Assembly: GCA_003561965.1 (NCBI GenBank)
Contig: PWXJ01000033.1
Location: 1-35,239, forward strand
Origin: PVC group bacterium
GTDB taxonomy: Bacteria; Auribacterota; Erginobacteria; Erginobacterales; Erginobacteraceae
Direction of reading: 5' to 3'
DNA: 35,239 bases
How positions within the stretch are numbered: position 1 is the stretch's first letter; each line of letters begins with the position of its first letter. The notes under the pieces were generated by a model. It was not told the DNA's origin. It searched no databases and saw nothing but the letters and a program-made list of their open reading frames with translations. Shown here one piece after another: positions 24,121-32,027 of this stretch. The translations under genes were made by a program, and so were the position numbers.

Positions 24121-27100
24121 TCATTCCCCCGCCGGCCGGTATGCCAGTTCCATCCACTCCAGCATCAGGCCAAGCCGGCGCCGGTCGGCGGTGGGGAAGT
24201 AACTGGAAGGCCGCCAGGGATCGACCCTCAGCTCCAGAAGCGCGACCCGGGGTTCTCCCGATTCGGCGGGCAGAGTCCAGGAGTAAAGAGCGTCTTCCTC
24301 CCGGAGAAAATGTTCGCCCAGATCACGTCCGTCGAGCCGGGCGGAGACCCGGGGGCCGGTCCGGAAGGCCGCCGGCGGACGGATCCGGATCGCCTTCAGG
24401 GTCAGTTTCAGCTCTTTCCCCTCCCGGGGAATCAGCGGAAGGGCGATCCGGGACTCTCCTTTGGTCCAGCGGACCGGGGTCCGCCCGAGGTGGAGTTCGG
24501 GCGGATAGAATCCCCGCTCCAGGAAAGCCCAATCCTCCTCGCCGCCGACCTCGATCCGGAACCGCTCGGAGGCTTCCCGGATCAGGGGCGGCCGGACGAT
24601 CAGCGGACGACAGGCGTCGTCCGGGCTCCGCGCCTCCAGGAGGAGGGCCGGGCGGTCGCCATCCCCCGGCCCCAGGATCAGTCGCTGGACCCCCGGCCCG
24701 GGGGCCGTCGCCTTCTCCTCCCCGTTGACCAGCACCCGGTAGGGTCCGGGACAGGTTTCCCCCGGAGGGGGCGAGAGCGAAAAGGCGATAAACGCGCCCT
24801 GACCGGGCGGGGGGGATATCGAGAATTCTTCGAACCATCGCTGGACGGAGATCGACTCAAAGAACAGGGAACCCCAGTATTCCTCCGACGGGGAGAGCGG
24901 GCGGGTCGGGGGAGGGGAAACCGTGAACTCCAGATCGCCCCGGGGGGAGGAGATCAATCGCCCGGGAAGGGAGAAACGGAAGACCTCGCTCCCGATTCCC
25001 AAGGCAGTCGGGAAACGGCCGACCTTCTCCCCGTTCAGGTCGACCCGGAGGCAGAATGGCTCTTGAAGTTTCTGGGCTCTTCTCACCTTGACTTCCCCGA
25101 CCAGCGCGCTCCCCGGTAGGGAGATGACCGGGATCGCCACCAATCCGGTCCTCTCCCAGCCCATCCGGACCAGATCCCCGTCCCGGAGCCGGTCTTCGGT
25201 AAAAATATCCTCGGCCGCCCGGTCGGGGAATCCCGTCTCCCCGGTCAGGTCGACCGGGTAAGGGGATTTCAGACTCTCCACTCTCAGGTCGAGGTCGCGG
25301 GGCAGCGGGCGGTCGGAGCGGACGGAGAAACGGACCGGGCCGGAGGAGAGATCGTCCCGGGAGACCGGGAGGAAATTAACCCCGTTAACAAACGGACCGG
25401 GAACCTCAACCCCGTCCAGCTCGACTTCCAGCAGTCCCCGCGGGTCATCCGGGTCGTGGATCTTTCTCAGGTTGAAAGCGAGCAGGAAGTCGGACCCCTC
25501 CCCCGGGGGGTCGAACTCCAGGTCCACTTCCTTCACCCGCCAGGGCTCGATCCGGTAGACGGTGCAGACGGGTTTGCCGAACTGGAAACCCAGGTGGTAG
25601 CGGTCGGCCGGAAGTTCCCCGACCGGGGTCAGGTCGTAATAGTCCCGAAAGAGGGGTACGGCCTTGCCGGAGTCGCGCTTGTAACTGCTGTTGTCGAGAA
25701 GGTAGAGACCGGTCCCCCGGGCCAGGAGCCGGTCAAAACCTTTCCGGGAATCGAGCCTGATCCTGGTCATTTCGAAGGGGCGGAGGCTGTAACTGGAGGA
25801 GAAAAGGTTGATGTACTGGAAGATCGGCTTGGTGGAGAAGATGACCGATTCCGGGGGTACCAGGGAATCGATGTCCCCCCCGAATCTTTTCGCTTCGGCC
25901 AGCTGAAATAACGGGGGACGCCTCAGCCAGGGGACGCCGTAGCGGACCAGGAATATGCCGAAGAAGGCCGCGGCCAGGATCGCCGGCGCCCGGCCCGCCG
26001 GCTTAAGCCGCCAACCGCCGACGAACAGCAGCCAGAGCAGAATCCCAACCACCAGGACGGCGAGGTTGAGGTGGGTCATCCGGTGCTGGTAGCGAAACTG
26101 GTTCCGGAACAGATAATCGAGAAATACCACCAGGGCGACCCCGCCCGCCGACCACCAGCGGGGCCGGGACCGGAGAAGGCGCCCGGCGCCGGCGACCATC
26201 AGGACGATGAAAAACGGATGGGCCGCCAGCATATAGCGGGTCATCAGGTGGACCCACATACTGTAAAGGAGGATCAGGATCAGGGGGATCCCGAGCAGGA
26301 GCCATTTGGTCTCCGGCCGGCGGCGGAGGCTGATTATCCCGAGCAGGGCGAGGAAGGTGAAGAGGGGGCCCCAGAGGCGCCAGAAATAGCCGGCCACGTC
26401 GGGGAAGGTGGTGGGAAAAAACCCGATCCAGAGCGGGGGCGGCGATCCGTCCGGCTGGTCGTCCAGCCTTCCCAGGACCGTCCGCTCCCCGCCGACGATC
26501 TCCGGCCGGGGGGGACGAAGGGGATGGCCGCCGGTGAGCTGGTTCTGGATCAGGGCGGGAGAAAGGGCCAGAAAGAAGAGGAATAATCCCAGGAGGGAAA
26601 AAAGAATAATTTTCCACCAGCGCGTCCGGCCGATCACCCGAACCAGGAAATACATCCCCGCCGGAACGGCGGCCAGGACATTGGGGAGCCGCAGGGTCCC
26701 GGCGCAGCCGAAGGCGAAAGCCCCGGCCAGAAGAGCGGGGATCCGGATCCGGGGCGAGTCGCCCAGCGCCCGGACCGCCAGGGCGGCTCCGACGACGATA
26801 AACATTATCCCGGCCAGGTCGTGGGACGGCCGGAGGGCCAGCCGCCAGGCGGGGTCGACCATCACCAAGAGAATCAGGGGCGCGGCCAGGGCCAGCCACC
26901 GGCCGCCGGGGCGACCCCGGAGAAAGAGGAGGGCCAGGCGGAAAAGAGCGAAAAGCAGAATCAGGAGAACGATCAGGTTGAGGAAATAGACGGAATAATC
27001 GCCGAGGATGCGGATGGAAAGGGCGAGCAGGAGGGGAAAGCCGATCGTATACTTGCAGTACATCCGATCGCCGGCCTTGATGTAGTTGCCGCCGAGAACG

Positions 27101-27324
27101 AAGTGGCTCTCGTCGGGCGCCCAGTCGGGTTTCGCCCAGTCGTAGACCGGGAAGTCGCTGTAAAATTTTCCCCGGGCCAGGTGCTGGGCGAAGTGGACGA
27201 TCCCGAAGGGATCGGAACCGAGGGCGGCGGTATAACTGCCGGAGCCGAAAACCAGGACCAGGAGGAGAAAGAGCCCCAGGAGGAGATAAACCGCCGTCTT
27301 TTCCTTGACCGGGCTGAGAATCAT
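24121..27324 (-). CDS. GT-C membrane glycosyltransferase with a very large periplasmic domain (copy 1)
   Basis: The 1067-residue protein starts at the ATG at 27324, with GGAAGAAG upstream; the track's TTG is less likely. Residues of about 8-455 hold a multi-pass membrane core beginning with GSDPFGIVHFAQHLARG, the counterpart of NSDQYAY...LARGG in the neighbouring gene, and TIGFPLLLALSIRILG. The last 600 residues are soluble and beta-rich, with repeated segments such as LLEVELDGVEVPGPFVNGV, and probably face the periplasm. This is much longer than usual GT39/ArnT proteins. It is likely to use a lipid-linked sugar made by the upstream GT2 enzyme; the acceptor is unknown. The next gene follows after 16 bp. 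Confidence 0.72.
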   Translation of the reverse strand: MILSPVKEKTAVYLLLGLFLLLVLVFGSGSYTAALGSDPFGIVHFAQHLARGKFYSDFPVYDWAKPDWAPDESHFVLGGNYIKAGDRMYCKYTIGFPLLLALSIRILGDYSVYFLNLIVLLILLFALFRLALLFLRGRPGGRWLALAAPLILLVMVDPAWRLALRPSHDLAGIMFIVVGAALAVRALGDSPRIRIPALLAGAFAFGCAGTLRLPNVLAAVPAGMYFLVRVIGRTRWWKIILFSLLGLFLFFLALSPALIQNQLTGGHPLRPPRPEIVGGERTVLGRLDDQPDGSPPPLWIGFFPTTFPDVAGYFWRLWGPLFTFLALLGIISLRRRPETKWLLLGIPLILILLYSMWVHLMTRYMLAAHPFFIVLMVAGAGRLLRSRPRWWSAGGVALVVFLDYLFRNQFRYQHRMTHLNLAVLVVGILLWLLFVGGWRLKPAGRAPAILAAAFFGIFLVRYGVPWLRRPPLFQLAEAKRFGGDIDSLVPPESVIFSTKPIFQYINLFSSSYSLRPFEMTRIRLDSRKGFDRLLARGTGLYLLDNSSYKRDSGKAVPLFRDYYDLTPVGELPADRYHLGFQFGKPVCTVYRIEPWRVKEVDLEFDPPGEGSDFLLAFNLRKIHDPDDPRGLLEVELDGVEVPGPFVNGVNFLPVSRDDLSSGPVRFSVRSDRPLPRDLDLRVESLKSPYPVDLTGETGFPDRAAEDIFTEDRLRDGDLVRMGWERTGLVAIPVISLPGSALVGEVKVRRAQKLQEPFCLRVDLNGEKVGRFPTALGIGSEVFRFSLPGRLISSPRGDLEFTVSPPPTRPLSPSEEYWGSLFFESISVQRWFEEFSISPPPGQGAFIAFSLSPPPGETCPGPYRVLVNGEEKATAPGPGVQRLILGPGDGDRPALLLEARSPDDACRPLIVRPPLIREASERFRIEVGGEEDWAFLERGFYPPELHLGRTPVRWTKGESRIALPLIPREGKELKLTLKAIRIRPPAAFRTGPRVSARLDGRDLGEHFLREEDALYSWTLPAESGEPRVALLELRVDPWRPSSYFPTADRRRLGLMLEWMELAYRPAGE

Positions 27325-27377
27325 AGCAATTTCTTCTTCCGGAGGGCGGGAGAACAAATGAGATCGGACAACTGTTG

Positions 27378-27396
27378 AAAACCCGGGTTCCCCCGG
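27378..27396 (-). terminator. Possible short intrinsic terminator after the GT2 gene
   Basis: On the minus strand CCGGG-GGAA-CCCGG-GTTTT forms a 5-bp GC stem with a tetraloop and four T residues, 10-30 bp after the GT2 stop. The stem and T-run are short, so it may only attenuate transcription into the GT-C genes. Confidence 0.35.
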
Positions 27397-27405
27397 ACCC
27401 CGAAG

Positions 27406-28356
27406 TTAATCCAGGGTTTCCCGGACGATCCCCTCTTCCTTCTTCCGGTGAATCGACATCGTCATCAACTCGCCGAGCAATCCGGTGGAGAGAAGCTGGA
27501 ACCCGACCAGCATCAGAAGCACCCCGAGAAAGAGCAGCGGCCGGACCCGGATGAAGTCCACCCCCAGGAGGCTGAGCGTGACCAGGTAGCCGTTGATCAC
27601 CAACCCGGCCAGGAAGAGGAGCAGCCCCGCCCCGCCGAAAAGATGAAGCGGTTTCTTGCTGTAGCGGGTCATAAACATCACCGTCAGCAGGTCCATAAAC
27701 CCGGCGAAGAACCGGTAGGCCCCGAACTTACTCTTCCCGAAGGCCCGGGGATGATGACGGACCCGGACCTCGGTCACCCGGTAGCCCTTCCAGTTGGCCA
27801 GCGGAGGGATATAGCGGTGGAGTTCGCCGTAAAGGGAGATGTCATCCACCACCTCTCTCCGGAAGGCCTTGAGGCCGCAGTTGAAGTCGTGGAGCCTCAG
27901 GCCGGTCAGGGTGGAGGTAACCAGATTGTATAACCGGGAGGTCTGCTTCTTGATGAACCGGTCGTGGCGGTCGACCCGCCAGCCGGTGACCAGGTCGTAG
28001 CCCTGGTCGATCCCGGCCAAGAGGGCCGGGATCTCCTCCGGGTCGTCCTGGAGATCGGCGTCCATAATAATCACCCGCTTCCCCCGGACCGCCCGGAAGC
28101 CGACGTCGAGAGCGGCCGACTTCCCGAAATTCCGCCGCAGCCGGAAGACCCGGACCCGGCGGGGATCGGCCTCCCGAAGTTTTTTCAGGACCTCGAAAGA
28201 GCCGTCGTTGGAGCCGTCGTCGACAAATACCGCCTCCCAGGAAACCCCGAGGCCGGCGATTACCTTCCGCAGTTTCTCGAAAAGCGGGCGGAGGTTGTCC
28301 CTTTCGTCGTAGAGCGGGACCAGAATTGACAGTTCCGGATTCGGTTCCTTATTCAT
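27406..28356 (-). CDS. Polyprenyl-phosphate glycosyltransferase, GT2 family (GtrB/ArnC-like)
   Basis: The 316-residue protein has the GT2 fold with LSILVPLYDERDNL at the start, VFVDDGSNDGS (about 44-54) and the metal-binding DADLQDD (99-105). Downstream, FNCGLKAFRREVVDD and YIPPLANWKGYRV are typical of DPM1/GtrB/ArnC enzymes. Two hydrophobic segments at about 237-260 and 272-298 anchor it in the inner membrane. It would transfer a sugar from a nucleotide donor to undecaprenyl phosphate on the cytoplasmic face. The two GT-C genes directly downstream are the natural users. A good promoter and a strong GGAGG site precede the ATG. Confidence 0.9.
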   Translation of the reverse strand: MNKEPNPELSILVPLYDERDNLRPLFEKLRKVIAGLGVSWEAVFVDDGSNDGSFEVLKKLREADPRRVRVFRLRRNFGKSAALDVGFRAVRGKRVIIMDADLQDDPEEIPALLAGIDQGYDLVTGWRVDRHDRFIKKQTSRLYNLVTSTLTGLRLHDFNCGLKAFRREVVDDISLYGELHRYIPPLANWKGYRVTEVRVRHHPRAFGKSKFGAYRFFAGFMDLLTVMFMTRYSKKPLHLFGGAGLLLFLAGLVINGYLVTLSLLGVDFIRVRPLLFLGVLLMLVGFQLLSTGLLGELMTMSIHRKKEEGIVRETLD

Positions 28357-28367
28357 CGGTTTTCCTC

Positions 28368-28384
28368 CCCGCGATGCCCGCGGG
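28368..28384 (-). promoter_or_regulatory. Hairpin abutting the GT2 ribosome-binding site
   Basis: On the minus strand CCCGCG-GGCAT-CGCGGG is a perfect 6-bp GC stem. Its 3' arm runs into the GGGGAGG ribosome-binding site of the GT2 gene, so folding could limit translation. Confidence 0.4.
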
Positions 28385-28402
28385 CCGGAGCCGGTCAGGA
28401 TG

Positions 28403-28431
28403 ATTATAATCTTTCTTTGGCGATTGGTAAA
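28403..28431 (-). promoter_or_regulatory. Sigma70-type promoter of the GT2 gene
   Basis: On the minus strand TTTACC (28426-28431) and a perfect TATAAT (28403-28408) are separated by 17 bp. They lie just after the radical SAM stop and about 47 bp before the GT2 ATG. It is the best promoter match in the window and suggests that a new transcription unit begins here. Confidence 0.55.
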
Positions 28432-28435
28432 GGCG

Positions 28436-29872
28436 TCAGCGGTGGAAAAAACCCAAGCGGCTGACGATCGAGCGGGTGGAGGCGATGACGCTGCGGAAAT
28501 CGGCCCAGTTGTTGATCGAGAGCGCGGTCTGGAGAATGTAGGACGGGCGGAAATAAAACTCCCGGTAGGCCTTCACCCGGGCCGCTTCGGCCGCTTCCCG
28601 GGGAAATTCCGGGGTCTGGAGCATCCCCCGGCAGGAGGAGAAATCCTCCCATTTATCATAATGGATCCAGCCCCGCTCGGTGGCGGTCCGGAAGAGTTCG
28701 GTCCCCGGGTGGGGGATGGCGACGGCGAACTGGGCCGACCCGGGGCGGAGCTTCTTGGCGAACTCGATCGTCTCCGCCACCGTCTCCCAGGTCTCGCCCG
28801 GGATCCCGAAGAGGAAGAAGGCCTGGGTCCGGATCCCCGCCTGACGGGCCAGGCGGAAAGTCTCCATCACCCGTTCGACGGTAATCCCCTTCCGCATAAT
28901 TTTCAGCATCTTCGGCGAGCCCGACTCGACCCCGAAACGGATATAGCGGCAGCCGGACCGCTTCATCGCCCGCAAAACCTCCCCGTCCATACTGTCCACC
29001 CGGCACTGGGCGATCCACTCGAATTTCAGGTCCCGCTCGACGATCAGCCGGCAGATCTCCAGCATCCGGTCCCGGTCAAGAGCCATCGAGTCGTCGTCGA
29101 AATAAACCTCGTCGACCCCGAAGCGGGTAATCGCCTCTTCCAGTTCGTCGACCACGTTTTCGGCCGAACGGGCCCGGAACTCTCGGCCGTAGAGGGTACT
29201 GGGCCAGAGGCAGTAGGTACAGCGGAAAGGACAGCCCCGGGAGGTGACCACCGTGGTCGGGCGTTTTCCCCGGAAGGTCCCCTGCCGGTAAAAGGGGCTG
29301 GCGACCAGGTCCCGGGCCGGGAAGGGGATCCGGTCGAGGTCCTCGATCGGGGGCCGTTCGGGGTTGACCCGGATCGACTCCCCGTCCCGCCAGGTCAGGC
29401 CCTCCACCCCGTCCCAGGGCTGTCCGGCGGCTTCCGCCCGGACCAGGTCCCGGACAGTGTAGTCGAACTCGCCCCGGCAGATCGCGTCCACCGCCGGGTT
29501 TTCGCCGATAATTTCCCGGTGATAGACCGTGGGATGGGAACCGATCAGGACCGTCTTCAGGGATTCCAGCCGCCTTTTCAGCGCCGAGACGGTCTCCAGA
29601 TCATAATCGATTGACGGCGTCGAGCACTCCAGGACCGCCAGGTCGGGGGCGATCCTCTCCACCCGCCGGGCAAACTCCTCGATCCCCAGTTCCTCGATGA
29701 CGGCGTCGAGAAATATCGGTTGGTGTCCGCTTTCCCGGACGATCGCCACCAGGTAGGCGAGGTAGATCGGGTACTCGATGAACTTGTCCGACCGCTTGTG
29801 CGGCCAGCGGACATCGGAACGGGCCCCGAAACCTTGGCCCGGCCAGGGCGGATTGGTAATGAGAACCTTCAC
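28436..29872 (-). CDS. B12-binding-type radical SAM enzyme
   Basis: The 478-residue protein begins MKVLITNPPWPGQG with a Rossmann-like, cobalamin-binding-type N-terminal region (about 1-150). The iron-sulfur motif is CPFRCTYC (Cys214, Cys218, Cys221). EVYFDDDSMALDRDRM and RFGVESGSPKMLKIMRKG follow, as in the BchE-like B12 radical SAM group. No DxHxxG motif was found, so cobalamin binding is uncertain. The C-terminal region (WEDFSSCRGMLQTPEFP) is also usual for the group. In a glycan cluster it could methylate or rearrange a sugar or lipid; this is inference. It starts at GTG, 43 bp after the GT4 gene stop, with a hairpin repeat in the gap. Confidence 0.85.
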   Translation of the reverse strand: MKVLITNPPWPGQGFGARSDVRWPHKRSDKFIEYPIYLAYLVAIVRESGHQPIFLDAVIEELGIEEFARRVERIAPDLAVLECSTPSIDYDLETVSALKRRLESLKTVLIGSHPTVYHREIIGENPAVDAICRGEFDYTVRDLVRAEAAGQPWDGVEGLTWRDGESIRVNPERPPIEDLDRIPFPARDLVASPFYRQGTFRGKRPTTVVTSRGCPFRCTYCLWPSTLYGREFRARSAENVVDELEEAITRFGVDEVYFDDDSMALDRDRMLEICRLIVERDLKFEWIAQCRVDSMDGEVLRAMKRSGCRYIRFGVESGSPKMLKIMRKGITVERVMETFRLARQAGIRTQAFFLFGIPGETWETVAETIEFAKKLRPGSAQFAVAIPHPGTELFRTATERGWIHYDKWEDFSSCRGMLQTPEFPREAAEAARVKAYREFYFRPSYILQTALSINNWADFRSVIASTRSIVSRLGFFHR

Positions 29873-29889
29873 GGCAATTGCCTAAAGCA

Positions 29890-29910
29890 GGGTCGAGACA
29901 CGCCTCGACC
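29890..29910. repeat. TCGAG-hairpin element, copy 1
   Basis: The element GG-N-TCGAG-RCNCGY-CTCGA-CC (here N is G) forms a hairpin with a 5-6-bp stem. It sits between the GT4 stop (five bases away) and the radical SAM start. Two further copies are at 31124 and 31169. Confidence 0.85.
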
Positions 29911-29915
29911 ACGAA

Positions 29916-31103
29916 TCACCCGGTACTGAGTTCGACAAACCGGTCGGCCAGGCGGTTCCACTGATATTGTTCCTCGACCAGCCGGGCGCCGGTCGCGGCC
30001 ATCCGCCGGGCGCGGGCGGGGTCGGCGATCAGGGCCTCGATCTTTTCCGCCAGGTCCCCGGAGTCGCCGGGGCGGTAAAAGAGGCCGGTCTTCCCTTCCT
30101 CGATCACTTCCTGAAGCGCCGGGAGACGGGGGGCGACCACCGCCAGCCCGCAGGCCCAGTACTCGAACTCCTTCAGGGTCACCCGGCCCCGGGCCGAGAC
30201 GATATCGGGAAGGATGACCAGGCCGATGTCCCCGGCCGACATATAACGGGCCACCTCGGCCTGGGACAGCCAGCCGGAGAAGTAGAAATCATCGGTCAGG
30301 CCGGCTGCTTCGACCATCTGTTTCAGGGCGGGGATCGCGGTCCCGGCGCCGACGATCCAGACCGCGGTGGCCGGGTGACGGTCGAGCAGGGTCCGGGCGG
30401 CGGAGACCAGGAGATCGGGGCCGTCCTGGGGGTCGATCACCCCCTGGAAGACCAGGACCGTCTCCCGGCCGGGGGCCAGTTGTTTTCTCAGGTCGCCGCT
30501 TTCATACTTCCGGAAGATCGAGAGATCAACCCCGTCGCAGACAATCCCGATCCGCTCCGGGGACGCCCCGTAACCGGCCACGATCTCCTTCATCGCCCGG
30601 CTGATGGTGATTATCCGTTCCGACCCCCGGATGGCCGCCCGCTCGATCCTCCGCCCCAGCTTCTGGACCAGGGATAGCCAGCCCCCGGAGGAGTAATCAT
30701 CGAGGTACTCGAAGAGGACGTCGGTCAGGTTCAGGATTATCCGGGGCCGGACCCGGGTCAGCCTCCTTCCCCAGAGCGCCCCGTAACCGACGATCGTGTT
30801 ATGGGCCACGACCAGGTCGGGCCGGTGGCGCCGGATCGCCCGGATCAGCCGGAAGATATTGACCGGGTGGGCGACCAGGTATTTTCTCATCTTGGCCGGG
30901 TCCAGCCGGCTGACCGCCCGGAGGCGGACCAGTTCGGCGGCGCCCAGGTATTCCTTCGCCTCGGCCGCGGAACCGGAGATGCCGCCGGCGACGATGACTT
31001 CGTGCCCCCGCCGGCTGAAGGCCCGGGCGATGTTGGAGATCCGGGGTGAACCGCCGCCGGAGATCGGGTAGAGTTCCTCAAAGATGGCGACCAGAACTTT
31101 CAA
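29916..31103 (-). CDS. GT4-family glycosyltransferase
   Basis: The 395-residue protein has the two-domain GT-B fold. The N-terminal MKVLVAIFEELYPISGGGSPR has the glycine-rich acceptor loop, LVVAHNTIVGYGALW follows, and LVFQGVIDPQDGPDLLV opens the donor domain. The donor-site segment LKEFEYWACGLAVVAPRLPALQEVI corresponds to the family's E-x7-E region (quoted in part: EFEYWACGLAVV). It would add a sugar from a nucleotide donor in the cytoplasm. The start is a TTG without a clear ribosome-binding site, chosen because MKVLVA is the normal family start. Two hairpin repeats lie upstream of it. Confidence 0.88.
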   Translation of the reverse strand: MKVLVAIFEELYPISGGGSPRISNIARAFSRRGHEVIVAGGISGSAAEAKEYLGAAELVRLRAVSRLDPAKMRKYLVAHPVNIFRLIRAIRRHRPDLVVAHNTIVGYGALWGRRLTRVRPRIILNLTDVLFEYLDDYSSGGWLSLVQKLGRRIERAAIRGSERIITISRAMKEIVAGYGASPERIGIVCDGVDLSIFRKYESGDLRKQLAPGRETVLVFQGVIDPQDGPDLLVSAARTLLDRHPATAVWIVGAGTAIPALKQMVEAAGLTDDFYFSGWLSQAEVARYMSAGDIGLVILPDIVSARGRVTLKEFEYWACGLAVVAPRLPALQEVIEEGKTGLFYRPGDSGDLAEKIEALIADPARARRMAATGARLVEEQYQWNRLADRFVELSTG

Positions 31104-31123
31104 GGTAATTAATGCCTGCCGTC

Positions 31124-31144
31124 GGTTCGAGGCGCGTCTCGACC
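31124..31144. repeat. TCGAG-hairpin element, copy 2
   Basis: The copy reads GG-T-TCGAG-gcgcgt-CTCGA-CC and is followed by the AT-rich gtaaattt. It belongs to the same family as copies 1 and 3. Confidence 0.85.
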
Positions 31145-31168
31145 GTAAATTTTAAAATTCCTGATGCC

Positions 31169-31189
31169 GGATCGAGACCCGCCTCGACC
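31169..31189. repeat. TCGAG-hairpin element, copy 3
   Basis: The copy reads GG-A-TCGAG-acccgc-CTCGA-CC. The following gcggatttgcccgg resembles the sequence after copy 1 (acgaatcacccgg), so the repeat extends beyond the hairpin. Confidence 0.85.
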
Positions 31190-31273
31190 GCGGATTTGCC
31201 CGGACCAGAGCCACGGGACGAAGAAGCATCTTAGCAGATTACCGGGAGGGGGCAAGGGGAGATTGGGCGGGGC

Positions 31274-32008
31274 TTACTCTCCGCCCCGGAACCGGAGCAC
31301 CCGGGCGGGCACGCCGGCGGCCACGGCCCGGGGGGGGAGGTCGGAGGTGACCACCGCCCCGGCCCCGATCACCGCCCCCTCCCCCACCGTAACTCCGCCC
31401 AGGATCACCGCCCGGGTCCCGATCCAGACGTCCTCCCCGATCGTGACCGGGCGGGGGGACCGGCCCGAGAACCGCATCGGCCGGGAGAGGTCGTCGACGG
31501 TATGGTCGCCGCCGATAATCTCCACCCCGTTGGCGATCAGGCAGTAATCGCCGATGGAGATATCGCCGTAGCCGTAGATGAAGGACCCGGCCCCGAGATT
31601 GACCTTCTTACCGATCTCCACCTTCCCCAGTTGGGTCCGGACGGTGACCGATCGGGCAAGGTGGCTGTCATCCCCGACGACAACCGGCCCCGCCGAACGG
31701 CCGACATCGATAAAGGAACCCTCGCCGATAAATATCCGGTCGCCGATATGGATAGCTCCGGGGTTGAAAAACCGGAGGTTCTTCTCCAGGAAACACTTGG
31801 TCCCCAGCCTTCCCAGGACCAGGCGGTAGATCTTCCCGCGGAGCAGGGCGCCGGCCACCGTGGGGAAAGAGGAAAATAAGGTCAGGAGCAGGCCCTGCCC
31901 GAAGAACCGGGCCAGGGATTTCGAGCCATAGACCCGCTCCCGGTAGGCCCGGAAACTCTCTCTCAGGCCTCCGGGGGGGATGGTGCCCTGGCCGTCGTAA
32001 CCGGTCAT
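31274..32008 (-). CDS. Hexapeptide-repeat acyltransferase (WcaF/maltose-acetyltransferase-like)
   Basis: The 244-residue protein shows continuous left-handed beta-helix turns from about residue 90 (AIHIGDRIFIGEGSFIDVG, VEIGKKVNLGAGSFI, ISIGDYCLIANGVEI). GGDHTVDD carries the likely catalytic histidine. The end, VTIGEDVWIGTRAVILGGV...VPARVLRF, is typical of sugar O-acetyltransferases. The N-terminal 80 residues include a hydrophobic patch (LFSSFPTVAGALL) that may associate with the membrane. It would acetylate a glycan intermediate. It follows the toroid gene by 19 bp and is probably in the same operon. Confidence 0.87.
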   Translation of the reverse strand: MTGYDGQGTIPPGGLRESFRAYRERVYGSKSLARFFGQGLLLTLFSSFPTVAGALLRGKIYRLVLGRLGTKCFLEKNLRFFNPGAIHIGDRIFIGEGSFIDVGRSAGPVVVGDDSHLARSVTVRTQLGKVEIGKKVNLGAGSFIYGYGDISIGDYCLIANGVEIIGGDHTVDDLSRPMRFSGRSPRPVTIGEDVWIGTRAVILGGVTVGEGAVIGAGAVVTSDLPPRAVAAGVPARVLRFRGGE

Positions 32009-32027
32009 AGTGTTTTAGCCTTGATTT

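Larger units (their letters stand above)
31104..31273. other. Intergenic gap with two hairpin repeats
   Basis: This 170-bp gap between the acyltransferase and GT4 genes contains TCGAG-hairpin copies 2 and 3, about 45 bp apart. An AT-rich self-complementary patch aattttaaaatt (about 31147-31158) lies between them and could belong to a promoter. No small ORF of note is seen. Confidence 0.6.
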
